A DNA stretch of 64,000 nucleotides from Costus lasius (GCA_027563935.2 CM050450.1:8105957-8169956), one strand, 5' to 3'; shown: positions 1-11,812, counted from the first letter of the stretch. The notes: generated from the letters alone by a model not told the origin. Numbers and translations: made by a program.

Positions 1-1329
1 GGCGTCTAAGATGACATGATAGAGACAATACCAGATCCAAGTGTAGAAGACACAAGTAGCAAGGATGTAGAAGATGGTGTTTGAGCATAAAATGCAGACG
101 ATCAAGATCTGCTTACTGAGTGTATAAGTGAGTGCATCAGTAGAAGTTACAACACAAGAAGCCATTGTGGATGCAGGACTAGAAGTAGCATTAGAAGTAA
201 CGGTAGCTTGTAAATTTGTTGCAATTAGTTCGTGTGATGGTTTGCCAAATTTTTGCTAGCATCTTTTTACCTCCAAATCAACCACCAGTTTGGGTAATGA
301 GCATTGCACTTTCAGAAGGAGGTGAAAGAACTAGTAGACGGAATCTGAGCCGCCCGCGAGGCATCTTCAAAACTTGGGCCAACAAAGTTTAACAAATTGA
401 GTGTTTTAGCAGATAAATAAGGAGCATCAAGTTCAGAGAGAAACTAGGCCACCATGAGCTTTATGCGTTATTGCTAAATAATTTGCGTATCAGCGGCAGG
501 TGGGTGATGTTCTAAGAGTTCATCCCACGTGCCCTTTAAAATGGTATAATAGTATGCAATTTTTATTCTGTTTAAAGTTACATATGTTTTTATAGAGTTC
601 GTACACACGAGAGATTATTTTGAGACCCATAAGTGATGGCTAGATCATCTAATATGGCTTTGGTCATGTTATGAAACATGACAGATGAAGTAATTTGAGG
701 CTCTATACTATTTATAAGATAAGTTATAGGTGCAGATCTGCACCACCTAACATATGCAGGGCCTATATATGTACTAGCACAATGTTGATCCATCCCCAGA
801 GAAGTAAGAAAGAATCTAAGAATGAGCCCATAACATAAAATTGGTACTACTTAATTTAAAATGGTACCTAGGGCAGAAGTTGGCTTTAGTTCAGACTTAG
901 AGAGATCCATGAAGATGTTGTGTTAATGCCTAACAGGGAAGAAGAAGCCTCAAACAAGGAGAGGTGTGCACTGGATGAGAAGAGAAGCGGGAGGCTCGTG
1001 TCGGACGAGAAGAGGTGTGCGGACAAGGAAGCAATTCTAGCGAGGCAGGTCGCGTGGGGATTGAAGCAGCCAACGCTTTTGTGGTAGACGAGCATGAAAG
1101 GGGAGATAGTGGCAGGTGGGTGGTAGGAGGCTAGAGTTTTCTATGCTATGATACCATGTTGTAAGAAGAGAGTAAAAGCTATAGGAGAAAAAAAATCATA
1201 CATAGCACATTGTTCTAGGACATAAATACTAAGTTAAACCGATCTCAACCGTTAAAACTACTTAAACACATAATATCCAATAAGCTATTTAACGGCACAA
1301 ATAACATAATAATAATATATATTCCAACA
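1..1329 (-). mobile_element. Antisense Copia LTR retrotransposon, 5' part only (LTR, PBS, decayed gag)
   Basis: Read on the minus strand, 1329 down to 1157 starts with TGTTGGAATA and ends with TTACAACA, the usual start and end of a short Copia LTR (173 bp). Directly inside it, 1156-1145 reads TGGTATCATAGC, a one-base variant of the initiator-Met tRNA primer-binding site. Further in, about 1095 to 240 carries a broken gag reading frame. The element runs off the left edge, so its second LTR and target duplication cannot be seen. It lies upstream of the first F2KP exon in the window, so it almost certainly sits in an F2KP intron, antisense to the gene. Confidence 0.75.
240..1095 (-). pseudogene. 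Degenerate Copia-type gag (UBN2-like) remnant
   Basis: On the minus strand, pieces of a gag N-terminal domain can be followed through several stops and frame breaks. A block at 793-590 includes the segment LINSIEPQITSSVMF and the end of a typical gag helix repeat. A KGTWDELLEHHPP-like block lies near 540-500. A further block near 450-330 reads FLSELDAPYLSAKTLNLL and then FVGPSFEDASRAAQ. The order matches the Copia gag fold (WxxxN..V..W...S, then the KEIWDEL block, then FL..L). No intact frame exists, so it is a dead remnant. Confidence 0.6.
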
Positions 1330-1734
1330 GATGGAAGTAAGTGATTCTTGTAATTCACTTCATAACAAGATGTAGATCACAGATATATACTCTCACCCAT
1401 GTTAGACTTAGAGAAATAAGTAATATGAGATTAAGTACGTGGCAGTAATTTACACTAACATATAATAGCTTTAACACGGAAATTTGGAAAAGATATTAGG
1501 TATTATGCCTCATGTTCCCATGCTTTTAGTTATTGGGTATCAGATCTCCCTAATCTGTAATAGAGATTTATAATTTCTGAGTTGATTTCGAGATACTAGC
1601 ACAAACATATAACTGATCTGTCAAGCTTTGTGTGTTACTGTTAGAAGAGACTAGTGTTTGTTTTTATAGTTTAAAAGGTCCTTTTTTTTGGGTGAAAGCT
1701 TCTACGTATCATTCTATTGTGACTTACTTTGCAG

Positions 1735-4700
1735 GTAAACACTCATCTTACTCCCCGGCCTATTTTGCTGACTAGGCATGGTGAAAGCAAAGATAATGTT
1801 AGAGGAAGAATCGGAGGTGACTCAGTTTTGAGGTTTACTCTGTCTTGGGCTGTGTAATATTGGCAAAATTACTGTTTATAAAATCTCAAGTGCAATATTT
1901 TTATAAATTCTTAATCTGCTAGTTAGAATGAGCTTTTCACTTCTTAATAAAAGTTGACTTAGCTAATATCTCATTAATTACCACGGCAAAAGATCAATAT
2001 GTTTTCACTTCATCTCAAGCTAGTGTTGAGATTTTTGTCTAAGAATCTTTGGCTTTTTGCCTAGATGGCTGAATCTTTCTTATTGCAATTTGTGTGATCA
2101 TGTTTAGTGATTTCTTTGTCATATATTGCAATTTATCCTGATCTGATAAGTACTCCGATATATATTGATATAATAAAACCAACTAGTACTATCAGGATTA
2201 TGTGTTGGTTCATTTGGTATTGATGATATGTATTTCTGGTATTTGGAACCTTAGTGCTCAATCATATTTCTTGCCTTTTTTTTTCTATCCAACTATGAAA
2301 ATGTTTTAATGCTAATTTATCCGATGCACTTTATGATGACAACTTCATGTTTGTTATTTATATTTGATGCCCCGGAAACACACTTCAATTATCTAGCGTT
2401 TTCTGTTTGTATAAGAAGAATGCTAGTATGTATATTTTCTTAAGATATCTGCTGTTCGATTTATATGAACCTGTTAGTATTTAAGTTTCTAGACACAGGA
2501 CTATGATTTGATATCTTTCAATTTTGAGCAGTGAAACTGGTGAACTTTATTCGAAGAAACTTGCAAACTTTGTTGAGAAGAGACTCAAATCTGAGAGGAC
2601 AGCTTCTGTAAGAATTTAATTCAGGCTTTTGAAAAATTTCTGATTTCCAAACTTCTATTTCTTAGTAGTCTGAATTGCTTATTTGTTCTTAACCAACATT
2701 TATCTTAGATCTATTACAAGATATACCCCTGCAAATATCACAAGCATCCAGTCCACTCCGAAGATTGAATATCGTATGAAGTATGAACCCTAAAACCATA
2801 TCTTTAACCCGTTATTAGCTGGGATTATAATTTTAACACGATAAATCCGCCCAATATATTTATATACCACTAGACCATAATTTTACCTCCGTCAATAGAT
2901 AGGAATATATATTACTGAATTTGCTGGGATTAAATCATATCAATTGAAACAGGCTACAATACAAGTAGTTAAGAACAAAAGAGATTACAAACTACACTAA
3001 TTAAATTTATCACTTACACATGATCCAATGACCACTTATCCATTAGCACAATAATCAATAAATAAATTATACTCTAGTTAATTTTGACATCAGCAAGTTT
3101 GTATAGTGCAACTTTCTGATATGTTGCCTAGAGTATGATTCTTTAAAATTTCCCAAGTTGCCAATTTTACTGGTCTGCAATGTAGCAAAATAGATAACTT
3201 ATATTTATTCATTACTGTGCATTATTATTTTGTTTATGTTGATGATATTCTTCTCACATAGAGTCACATTCAAGGCATCTTTGGAGTCAAAAACATTAAA
3301 AAAATAGTTTATCAAGAAAGATATATGGAAACATCAATTTTTTTTAGCGATTGAGCATGCTTATAGTGCCTAAGGTTTATTTTGTCAGAGAGAAAATACT
3401 CTGACAAAATATTCTGCACATACGATTCAAGAAATAGGGTTTCTTGACTATAAATTAGTTGTTTCTCCTTTCCTACCCAAGCTTATTACGCGATGAAGAT
3501 GCGGATGCATCTTGATATCATCAAATTGTTTGGTATAATCAATCAATTTATGCAGAATGCTAAACAATGAGACCTTCAGTATTCAACATTATCTAAATGC
3601 TATTCCAAACAAAGATTACTCTACCAAGAAACATGGGAATTTGAAGGTAGAGTCCTTCTCTGGTGCAGATATGCCTAGAATAAGGAGATATGCGATCCAT
3701 TTCTATTTTTGTACAAATTTTAGTGGCAGTATAGGGGGCTATAACTTATATTGTCCATGAAATGATTTAGCTTTGTAACCTTCTATATAATTTTGGGTAT
3801 ACTCAAGGTGAGCTAATGGCAATGTATAGTGATAATCAAAGGTTCAGAAAACCGGTCCGATATACCGTTCCGGTGTGGCATCGGACCGGTTCTGCCGTCG
3901 CCCTCTGCCTCCCTCAGCCTTCCTCCGCCGTCCAACCCCGAAACCGAGTTCCAACTGTGGTTCCGAGATTCCTTGAATCAAACACTAATTGACTAAGCAT
4001 GTTGAAGTGCATTTACACTTTATCAGAGATGTTGTGATGACCTAAAAAAGTATGCACTTCGAACATCTTTCGAAAATAAATTTACTGTCTTCACGAAACC
4101 TCTTGTCTGTACTTGCTTATTATGTTCCTAGTTGGGCATAATTCACATCCATGCACAGCTAGAGGGTGTGTTAGAGTTATAGGTGCTTTGCTTTCTCATG
4201 AGCTACTTTTGCTTTCTAAAATTATAATACCTTCTATATATGTGTTTCTCATTGTGAATAGTAATTAATTCATTCCTCTCTCACATGGAGGAAATTGGTG
4301 TCATGAAATTTATAATAATGTAATTTCTGCAATCGGTGGTCCTTTGATGTAATGATTTATAGACTGTTTGGAATATGAAGTTAAAACAATGACTGATTGT
4401 TTATACAAATCATACATGGGTTTTTTTCCTAAATTATGAAACATGAACGACCTGATCCGATACAAAGTTTGGTGGGTTCAGGTTAGACATAATTATGTTC
4501 GAGTCCTAAATATATTAACCCATTTATGATCCAAAATTAATAAGGTCATGTCAGGTTATAAACGGGTTGAACCATATAACCCGAATAAATTAAACTATTA
4601 TAAAAACCCTAATTTTTTAAATGCTCCACCCTCAACCTCTCTCTCCCCGTTCCCCTTACCCACTCGCTGCCCTCCGTCCTCCTCCTCTCTCTCTTGCTCC

Positions 4701-6661
4701 CTCCTCTTTCTCTCAGCTCCCCTCCCTTCCTCCTGCACTCTTCCCTCCCTCCCTCTCCACCCCCAGCCCCTCTCTCCCTCCCCCCCTCCCTCTCTCTCTC
4801 TGGGTTCCGCCTACCTGCCCGTTGCCCTCCCTCCCTTGCTCCCTCTATCCCCTCCCTCATCTGCTACCTTCCTCCCCTCTCTCTATTGTTTAATCCCTCT
4901 CTCTTCTGGGCTCCCTCCCTCTCTTTCTCTCTCCTTCATTGCCCTCTCCCTCCCTCTCTCCTCGGAGGGTCATATGCAAGTCGGGTTTGGTCACTGGGTT
5001 GGATTTGGGTGGGTCATATAGGTAACCTATTTAATTAAACAGGTTACTCAGGTTGTGTTGGTTTGACCTAGTTATATTTGAGTCGTGTTTGTGTCAGATC
5101 TTTTAACCCAATTAATTATCCAGGTCGTGTTCAGGTTAGCTTAATCGGGTCACAATAGACACGACCTTTTTATGACCTGTTGACCTGAATTGTCAGTTTA
5201 CACATAAGTATTTGAATTATTCAAGAGATGCTATGCTAAGCATTCTAGATTTTCTTATAACAGGCTTATTTCTTTCCTGCAAGAAATCAATCTGTCACCA
5301 CTAAAACATTACCTGTCTTATTTTTCTAATGATTTGAAGGATTTGCCACTCATGTTGCTGATGACATCTACCAGAGCAGCCCATTCATGCTGTGAACCAA
5401 ACATTACTATAGTATAATTTTTTATTTCAAGCATCAATTTCAATATTATCTTGTAATTTCAGTTTTGGTACCAGTGAGTTAAATTACACTACTCTTAAAT
5501 GTCAAATTTATATCAGAGTGAAGTTGCCTGTATGTCATATCAGTATTTTTTTTATACTTGAAACTTCTTAGATATGGACTAGCACGCTTCAGAGAACAAT
5601 TTTAACAGCAAGGCCAATTGTTGGATTTCCAAAGGTGTGTTCTGTTTGTTCTTATACTTCCAAGGATAACAAGGTAATGCACATCCTTCTTTTATTAATT
5701 TGTTAAAATGATGTCAGTTTGATGCCTACTTGTAGATACAATGGCGTGCTCTTGAAGAGATAAATGCTGGAGTATGTGATGGAATGACCTATGAAGAAAT
5801 AAAGAAAAATATGCTCGAGGAATATGAGTAGGCATCAATACATTGTCTTATTTTATCCATTTATTGAGAAGTAGGCTGGTGATGGTTTTAATGCAATTTC
5901 AACAACAGTCCTTTAAGGTTTCCACTACATTCTATAAATAATTTCCAAAATGAATCTTACAACTAAATCTTCTTGTCTTACGGATATGCAGATATGATAA
6001 TAAATTATATTTATCACTATTATAGTAGATGCTGCAAAATTTTGCTCCCACGTTTCAGTTACAAATAATACTCTTTTCCTGTGCTAAAATTTCAGAGGCC
6101 GTAAGAAGGATAAGCTCAGATATCGGTATCCTAGGGGAGAATCATACTTAGATGTCATTCAAAGGTTTGTTTTAGTAATATATTTTGACTGATTATGTTT
6201 TATGTTTTCAGTAGTGATTTATTACATGATAACTCCCGCATGATTTTTGATCCATAATACAATTTCATTTTCAGACTCGAACCTGTTATCATTGAGCTTG
6301 AACGACAACGTGCACCGGTTGTAGTCATTTCTCATCAGGTACTTTGAATGCTTAATTACGTGTGAATCTTTTACTAGTTAAGTCTGTAAATTTTCAGCTA
6401 TACTGTATCTCATAGGCTGTGTTGAGGGCATTGTATGCTTATTTTGCCGACAGACCATTGAAAGAAATTCCTCACATTGAGGTAAAATTTTCTAATTGAA
6501 TTGTTATAAATGTCTCAACCTGAAACTTCAATGAGTGTCCTATTGCATTGGTAAAACAGTTTTGACTATTTGTACCTATGTAGGTACCACTTCACACGAT
6601 AATTGAGATACAAATGGGAGTCACTGGTGTTCAAGAGAAAAGATACAAGCTCATGGATTAG
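1735..6661 (+). CDS. F2KP: 6-phosphofructo-2-kinase/fructose-2,6-bisphosphatase, 3' part (bisphosphatase domain)
   Basis: This gene makes the bifunctional enzyme that sets cytosolic fructose-2,6-bisphosphate and so controls sucrose versus starch partitioning in plants. Eight coding exons are seen: 1735-1832, 2532-2607, 5572-5634, 5736-5827, 6096-6164, 6275-6338, 6416-6481 and 6584-6661 (TAG). They join in frame to 201 codons. The first visible exon carries LLTRHGES, the RHGE phosphohistidine motif of the histidine-phosphatase fold. Later exons carry [38 protein letters not shown] with the second catalytic His, and a C-terminus ending KRYKLMD. The N-terminal starch-binding-like and kinase domains lie left of the window, so the entry is partial. 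All introns follow GT-AG. The introns before exon 1735 and between 2607 and 5572 are enlarged by transposon relics. A small 3'-UTR intron (about 6675-6753) is possible but not proven. Confidence 0.93.
3210..3840 (+). pseudogene. Copia RT-RNase H relic in F2KP intron
   Basis: At 3232-3258 the sequence reads VYVDDILLT, the reverse transcriptase active-site block of Copia elements. It is followed by a broken LGIEV..GIFLCQRKY-like block (3330-3410) and a YRRLVG-like stretch (3510-3540). [17 protein letters not shown] block (3620-3675) corresponds to the RNase H entry motif, and a MYSDNQ block near 3820-3836 to the RNase H MCDNK region. Stops and frame changes are frequent. No LTRs were found around it, so this is an old fragment in the sense orientation of F2KP. 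Confidence 0.7.
4447..5205. repeat. Non-autonomous repeat of the GGGTCGTGT/GACCCG family with CT-rich core
   Basis: Both ends are made of many short GGGTC, GACCTG, ACACGACC and AACGGGTTG motifs. The right part (about 5040-5205), reverse-complemented, aligns base by base with much divergence to 54530-54670. The left part (4447-4590) aligns likewise to the far end of that copy (54890-55012). The two copies are therefore one family in opposite orientations. This copy carries an AAACCCTAA-like motif and about 340 bp of pyrimidine-rich sequence in its middle, which the other copy lacks. Exact ends and target duplication were not resolved. Confidence 0.6.
4626..4968 (+). repeat. Pyrimidine-rich (CT) low-complexity tract
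   Basis: About 340 bp is almost wholly C and T on the plus strand, with runs such as CCCTCCCTCTCTCTCT. It creates serine/proline/leucine-only reading frames in all three forward frames and arginine/glycine/glutamate-only frames on the other strand, none of which look like genes. It lies in the large F2KP intron. Confidence 0.9.
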
Positions 6662-8669
6662 TTTATTTCCATGGAGTAAGCTCGATATAGCATTTCGTGT
6701 AGCTACCGTAACCATCATCCAATTGTTGACTTTTGTGTGATTTTGATTTACAGACTGGATACTGGCTTGAAAGCAAGCCACTCCGGTAACTTTTGTAGCC
6801 ACATTTATTTCCTATGAAATGTCTAAATTGCTCTGCAGAGCAATATGTAAATCTTTCATGTGCTTTCTGCTTGAGCAACAAAACCTTGTGGCTGTTTAAA
6901 CTGAGTAGCATTCTGGAGCACATACTGATTCTAAAGGACATTTAATATGACGAGGTGGCCATCTGAGAGGCAACTCATATTGCCCCATTGGATGTGAAAT
7001 CATTAGTACAAAATATGTAAATATTGGTTTGTTTGGATCTTTTATTAAAATTCCACATTTGGAAGTTCTTGCTTGTTCAAAGATTCGCAGGTTCTTTTAT
7101 GTGCTAGTAATTCACCTATTCTGTGGACCAAAGGAGTGGATTTTCAGGGAGTATTCTGATGTAATATCTTATCAAGGTAAGTATCTCTATATTGAAAAGG
7201 ATCCGGATCCAGGTACTCCTGTTCTTTCCATACATTTGATTTCAAAACTTGGTCATGTAGGATAAATGCACTTAAAAAAGGAATTCGTTTCTCAAATTTG
7301 CAGCTTTTAGTGTCCGCTACGTGGTAACAATTGATCTGAACACCCCTTCAATTTTGGTTATTTTTTGCAACACGCGCATGGAGGCCACCTTGAAGGGCAG
7401 TCAAAGATACCGGCGCTTGGGAGCTACAATTTTGCGGGAGCTTTAGCTATAGAGACTGAAGGGATTGCTCTACAAGATTTGTCATAATGTTGGGCATTGC
7501 TGTGGGTGGTTTTCGTACTCTTTGATTTGTAAACCGTGTTGATCAGAGAAAAAAAACTTGGAATGCCACAAAACAAGATATGAAAACTTCTGAGCATTCA
7601 AAAAAAAAAAAACAAATGCTTGCCTTCATGTGTATTCCATATGTGTAGCGCTTGAACATGCAAATGAGTAGTTACTCAGGATGCTATTTATCTAATCCTC
7701 TTTTTGTTGCTCTTGCTCACTTTGTTAAACCAGTGAAAACACTCAAATTTTGATTTTGGACGAACTGTTCGAGAATGTCACTTTTCTTGAACTGATTTTC
7801 ATTTTTGAGATTTTTTTTTTGTCATCTAGCTGCTGCTGTTCGTTGGCGAGGCTATCAATGTTATGCATTGCAACGTATCGCTTCTCAATCTGCAAGTTTG
7901 AATTCGTTGACTATGATTTCTGAATAGAATAGTTTGAAAAGTTCTAATTGTTCTTCCGTGACAGGAGGGGACTGTTTCTTGACAGTCAGAGACAGGCCAG
8001 TTCCAATATTTACTCCAGAAAGCATGTTGCCTTCCTCTTCAGTCTTGGGTCTATAGCACTACCACAAGAGTAGCTGAAACGTCAGCCAGAAGAACAGGGC
8101 ACTCTCAAGATGAGTCTAACTATTCTTTAACTTCCTGTGTTATACACTCATTTATATTGAATGGTGTTTGACGTATAATACGGACATCTGATGATAACAA
8201 ATATCTCATATAAAATTACCTATATGAGACCATTGCATCTGCTTAGGATTCCAGCTATGGCCGAGTCCAATGTTGCGAACCATGTAAGCAACGAAGATGC
8301 TGCCGTCGCCTTCACGAGACTCCTGCTTCCGACCCGCGTCCCAATCCTCCGGATCGAACTTAAAAATAGCTGTGCTTGAATGATCACAATTGACCTTATT
8401 CGGAGACTCCTATTCTCCATTATTACTGTAACGAGAGATGATGTTTCTGTTCCTATTCTTATCATTATTGCTGCATGGATGGGCCACCTTTCCCTCAAAT
8501 CCATGCGCCATCTACGATTTGTCTGACCCTCCATGCCCCCTCCTTCCATGTTTCCCTTAACGGATGTCGACCACTCGCTCTCCAGTTTCCTTTTCAATCT
8601 TGAAATCGCAACTTTTGCTCTAGTGAGTGAGTGAGTGGGGTGGGGTGGTGAAAGGAAATTGCTAGAACA
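6662..8669. other. F2KP 3' UTR and spacer before the ATL gene
   Basis: The first few hundred bases are probably F2KP 3' UTR. A GT-AG pair at about 6675-6753 could be a UTR intron. From about 7000 to 8600 only short frames without family features were seen (for example 7029-7265). The stretch just before 8670 should hold the ATL promoter and leader; a GT-rich GTGAGTGAGTGAGTGGGGTGG run precedes the start codon. Confidence 0.6.
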
Positions 8670-9347
8670 ATGGCTATTGCTGGCGACGACTACCTTAACA
8701 GCGGCAAGGTCATGCTCGCCGCTGTGATCTCACTCTCCGTCGTCATCTTTCTTGTTGTACTCCTCCACCTCTACGCCCGCTGGCTCCTCCGGAGGCGGCG
8801 GCGGCAGCCACCGGTCGTCGTCCAGCGCGTGCTGCGGGAGCCTCCACCGAGCACGCAGGCCCCGCCGCTGCCGGGCCACGCGGCCGAGGTGCGGCTGTCC
8901 GTCTGCGGGCTCGACCGGCAGGTCGTGGAGGCTCTGCCCGTGTTCGTGTACAGGGCGGAGGAGCACGAGCGCGGGCTGGAGTGCGTGGTGTGCCTGAGCG
9001 CCATGGAGGAGGAGGAGAGCGGCCGGCGGCTGCCGGCGTGCGGGCACGCCTTCCACGTGGGGTGCATCGACACGTGGCTAACGTCGCACGCGACGTGCCC
9101 AATATGTAGGGCGCTGGTGAAGATTACGGAGGAGGCGGCGGCGGCGGCAGAGGTTGTTGAATACTGCGAGGAGGCCGCGGCGGCGCAAATACTGGAATCG
9201 AGTGCGGTGGAGAGTGAGATGGTGGTGGAGATAATACTATCACCGGGGCGTGACCAGGTAATGAAAGAAGACGAATCTTCTCCATCCTCTTCTTCATCTT
9301 TTGGTGCTTCTCTCAGGAGAATGCTTAGCAGAGGTAGATCACAGTGA
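8670..9347 (+). CDS. ATL-family RING-H2 finger E3 ubiquitin ligase
   Basis: This intronless gene of 225 codons encodes a membrane-anchored E3 ligase that transfers ubiquitin from an E2. Residues 15-40 form one hydrophobic transmembrane segment followed by a basic stop-transfer run (RRRRR). The ATL signature GLD is at residues 80-82, just before the RING. The RING-H2 finger has C105, C108, C124, H126, H129, C132, C143 and C146 (C-x2-C-x15-C-x-H-x2-H-x2-C-x10-C-x2-C), with the E2-contacting Trp in DTWL. The C-terminal tail is alanine/glutamate-rich and then serine-rich. Single-exon structure, about 200-350 residues and this domain order are typical of plant ATLs. GC content is much higher than in the flanks, as in many monocot single-exon genes. 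The substrate cannot be told from sequence. Confidence 0.95.
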   Translation: MAIAGDDYLNSGKVMLAAVISLSVVIFLVVLLHLYARWLLRRRRRQPPVVVQRVLREPPPSTQAPPLPGHAAEVRLSVCGLDRQVVEALPVFVYRAEEHERGLECVVCLSAMEEEESGRRLPACGHAFHVGCIDTWLTSHATCPICRALVKITEEAAAAAEVVEYCEEAAAAQILESSAVESEMVVEIILSPGRDQVMKEDESSPSSSSSFGASLRRMLSRGRSQ

Positions 9348-10549
9348 TGCATTCTACAAAGCTAGCCTGTAATGGTTATTAATTTCAGGAAGATTTTTTT
9401 TTGTCTCTAGCATTGTGTATGCTCATATATGCATATCATGTATATGTTTTTTTCTCTATTAATTGATCCTGCTGTAGAAGATTAATAAGTTTTCAGAGCT
9501 GTGACTTTGAAGTCTTGAAATTAATTAAACAGTAGGCAACTGCAGTTCAGAGCCTTGATTTGTTTTTCATTCTTCACCCAATCTTAGTTTTTCATTTTGT
9601 CGAAGGTTACTTGGAAATTGGAATAATTAACTCATTTAATGTTCAAAATTTGTGGCTTGCATTGGTAATAACAATTTGTATCATTTAGGGTTGCCCAATC
9701 GGTTTAATGAACCAATTGAGCTAAACCTTTTTTAACCCAAAACTTTGGGTTCAGTTTAGATCGATTCAGATTAAAAATCAAATTATTTGTTTACATAAAA
9801 TAATATTATTATATAAACAATTTCATAAAATTAAAAAAATAATCATTTAAATTTTAGTTTAATGGATTTAACCCACAAATTTAGTGTTGAATTTAAAATT
9901 GAACTATTATTTTAAAAAAATTAATCCATACTAAACTAAATCAGTTTGAAAAAGGTAGATCCGAATAATAGACACACTCCAGCTATTGATAATAATGTCT
10001 TCGGGCTAAGTCTTATCTTCACTTAGATATAATGAGTTCTTTCATAAAAAACTTTCCTAAGTTAAATTAAACCTTCATATGAGAGCCCCTTCTATAATAT
10101 TTTTTTATCCACGAGGAGTGTTTTAACTGATCGCCTATTTGAAAGCATAAGTTGGAAGCAACGAGGCAGAATAGAAATTCTAGACAATTTTCTTTCATAA
10201 ACTCCTTTTTGACACTCGAGTTCAAGTTATTTAATCAGCTAGAAGATGAGTTGTCAGTCGTCACTGAATATATTTTTTTTTACCTCTTATATATACTCCA
10301 TTTTGATCAGAGCCAAACCCGGGCTTTTATAAGAAATTATATGAAGATTTTCTTTCTAGTTTATTTATAAAACAAAAAAATGTAGTTTTCCCCGATTTTT
10401 TTTAATGGAAAGAGAAAATGCCATATAATAATAAACGTTTATCATTTTTCCAAAGTTTTTTTAATACTACATTCACCACATGTAAATTATCAGCCATTGA
10501 TCACTACTCCATGTAGGGATGATTATTTCTTTCGTCGTCGCCGACTAAG
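9348..10549. other. AT-rich spacer between ATL and the TR-GAG element
   Basis: Probably ATL 3' UTR at the start, followed by AT-rich sequence. Around 9690-9970 there are repeated AAACCAATT/GAACCAATTGAG/GGTTTAA motifs that look like an old non-coding transposon, but no clean terminal repeats were found. No supported gene. Confidence 0.5.
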
Positions 10550-11761
10550 TGTCAGGGCCATGGACTATCGGCCATACTTAAGGGAAGTGGGCCTGGCCCA
10601 AGCCCAAGCATGCGAACGAATCTAGGCCCACACAACAGCCGAGTGTGTCGTTCATCTCTCACGCGACATTCAGAGCAAGCCGAGACGTTGTCCTCTCCGC
10701 GAAGCTCAGACGTGGAGGAGGACTTAGCGGCTTTCTCGGCGAGCTCGGACGGCGCGACTAGGTATTCAGCGGGATTGACAGACGCGGGCGACTGCTTCGA
10801 CAACGATGCGGGCAGCGAGGGAATCGGGCGACGCAATCCTAAAGGAGATGTGGCTGAGTGGAGAGATCGGAGGCGCGGAGCATAGAAGGGTGGCGGATCT
10901 CCTCTTTAAAGTTGCAGACAAGAGAGAGCGAGAGGGGATCACCATCAGCAAGCAGCGATTTCACCAGAGGAAAGTGAGCGAAGCTTTGGGGCTATTTTTC
11001 GTTGCCTGGGGCATTGGAAAGGGGTGAGTTCCGAGAGATTGTAACTGGCGACGGGGGTTGCCGGCGAGGGAGGGAAGAGAGACGACGGCCAGGGGGTCAT
11101 CGGCATTGAGAGGGAGAGATTATGTAAGTTTGAGGAATAAACCGAGTTTCTTCTCCTCTATCTATCTTCCCCTACATCTGTGTCTCGGCGGCGGCGGTTT
11201 CCTAGCGGCGGACGACTGCCAGCTGGCGACGACAACTTCGGGGTTAGCGACAAGAGGGAGAAGGGATCCTCTCCTTGTCGACCATCTTCTCCGGCGAGGG
11301 GGTTCAGCGGCAGACGACGGAAGAGCGCGGGCGGCATTCGAACGCGACAAATGCAAGCTGAGGACGAAGCGAATCGAACGGCGTTCAATTCGATACGTCA
11401 AGTCAATGGTCAACGTCCAATTCGGCGATCGAAAATCGAATTGAAACGCTGACGTTGGCGTGATGTCAGAGGGGGAATTATTTGAGTGACGAAGCGGTGA
11501 TTTTGATGGTGATTTTGACTCTCGGGTCAAAATTAATTCGAGCATCGATTAATCAAAATTGGAGGTATTATTTGATTAGGGTTCCGGTTTTCCTAATTAG
11601 GGTTAGGATTTCCCGACTTTTCCTACTCTTTTCCAATTTAGGGATAAAAATTATACGGGGAAGTTAGGGTTTCCTATTTGGGGTAATTTTGCGCTGGAAA
11701 CCCTAGGGTCTCACACCCGGTCTGATGCTCCGTCGGACCACCGTTAGGTCGGGGCGTGACA
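10550..11761 (+). repeat. 5' LTR of the TR-GAG element
   Basis: 1212 bp, TGTCAGG...GTGACA. The left two-thirds are GC-rich; the right third is AT-rich with several TTAGGGTT/AAACCCTA motifs. It is about 52 bp longer than the 3' LTR because it keeps a segment near 11455-11507 that the 3' copy lacks. Confidence 0.93.
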
Positions 11762-11812
11762 ATTGGTATCAGAGCCGAGGCTGTGGGCCCATAACCCACA
11801 GGTATTGGAGGA

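Larger units (their letters stand above)
2608..5571 (+). other. Large F2KP intron (2.96 kb) filled with transposon relics
   Basis: This intron separates the RHGE-bearing exon pair from the rest of the bisphosphatase domain. It starts GTAAGAA and ends CTTAG. It contains a Copia reverse transcriptase/RNase H relic (about 3210-3840), a GC-richer patch with CCGGTCC motifs (3850-3960), and a repeat with a long CT-rich core (about 4447-5205). The rest is AT-rich without recognisable coding content. Confidence 0.8.

Noticed and set aside
4548..5021. 157-codon plus-strand frame rich in Ser/Pro/Leu
   Set aside because: It is a translation of the CT-rich tract. All three forward frames are open there and no domain is visible.
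8771..9352. 193-codon minus-strand frame over the ATL gene
   Set aside because: It is the antisense shadow of the GC-rich ATL coding sequence, whose RING-H2 frame is clearly real.
10610..11545. Frames of 60-128 codons in the TR-GAG LTR
   Set aside because: They lie wholly in LTR sequence, are repeated in the 3' LTR with differing frames, and lack any domain.
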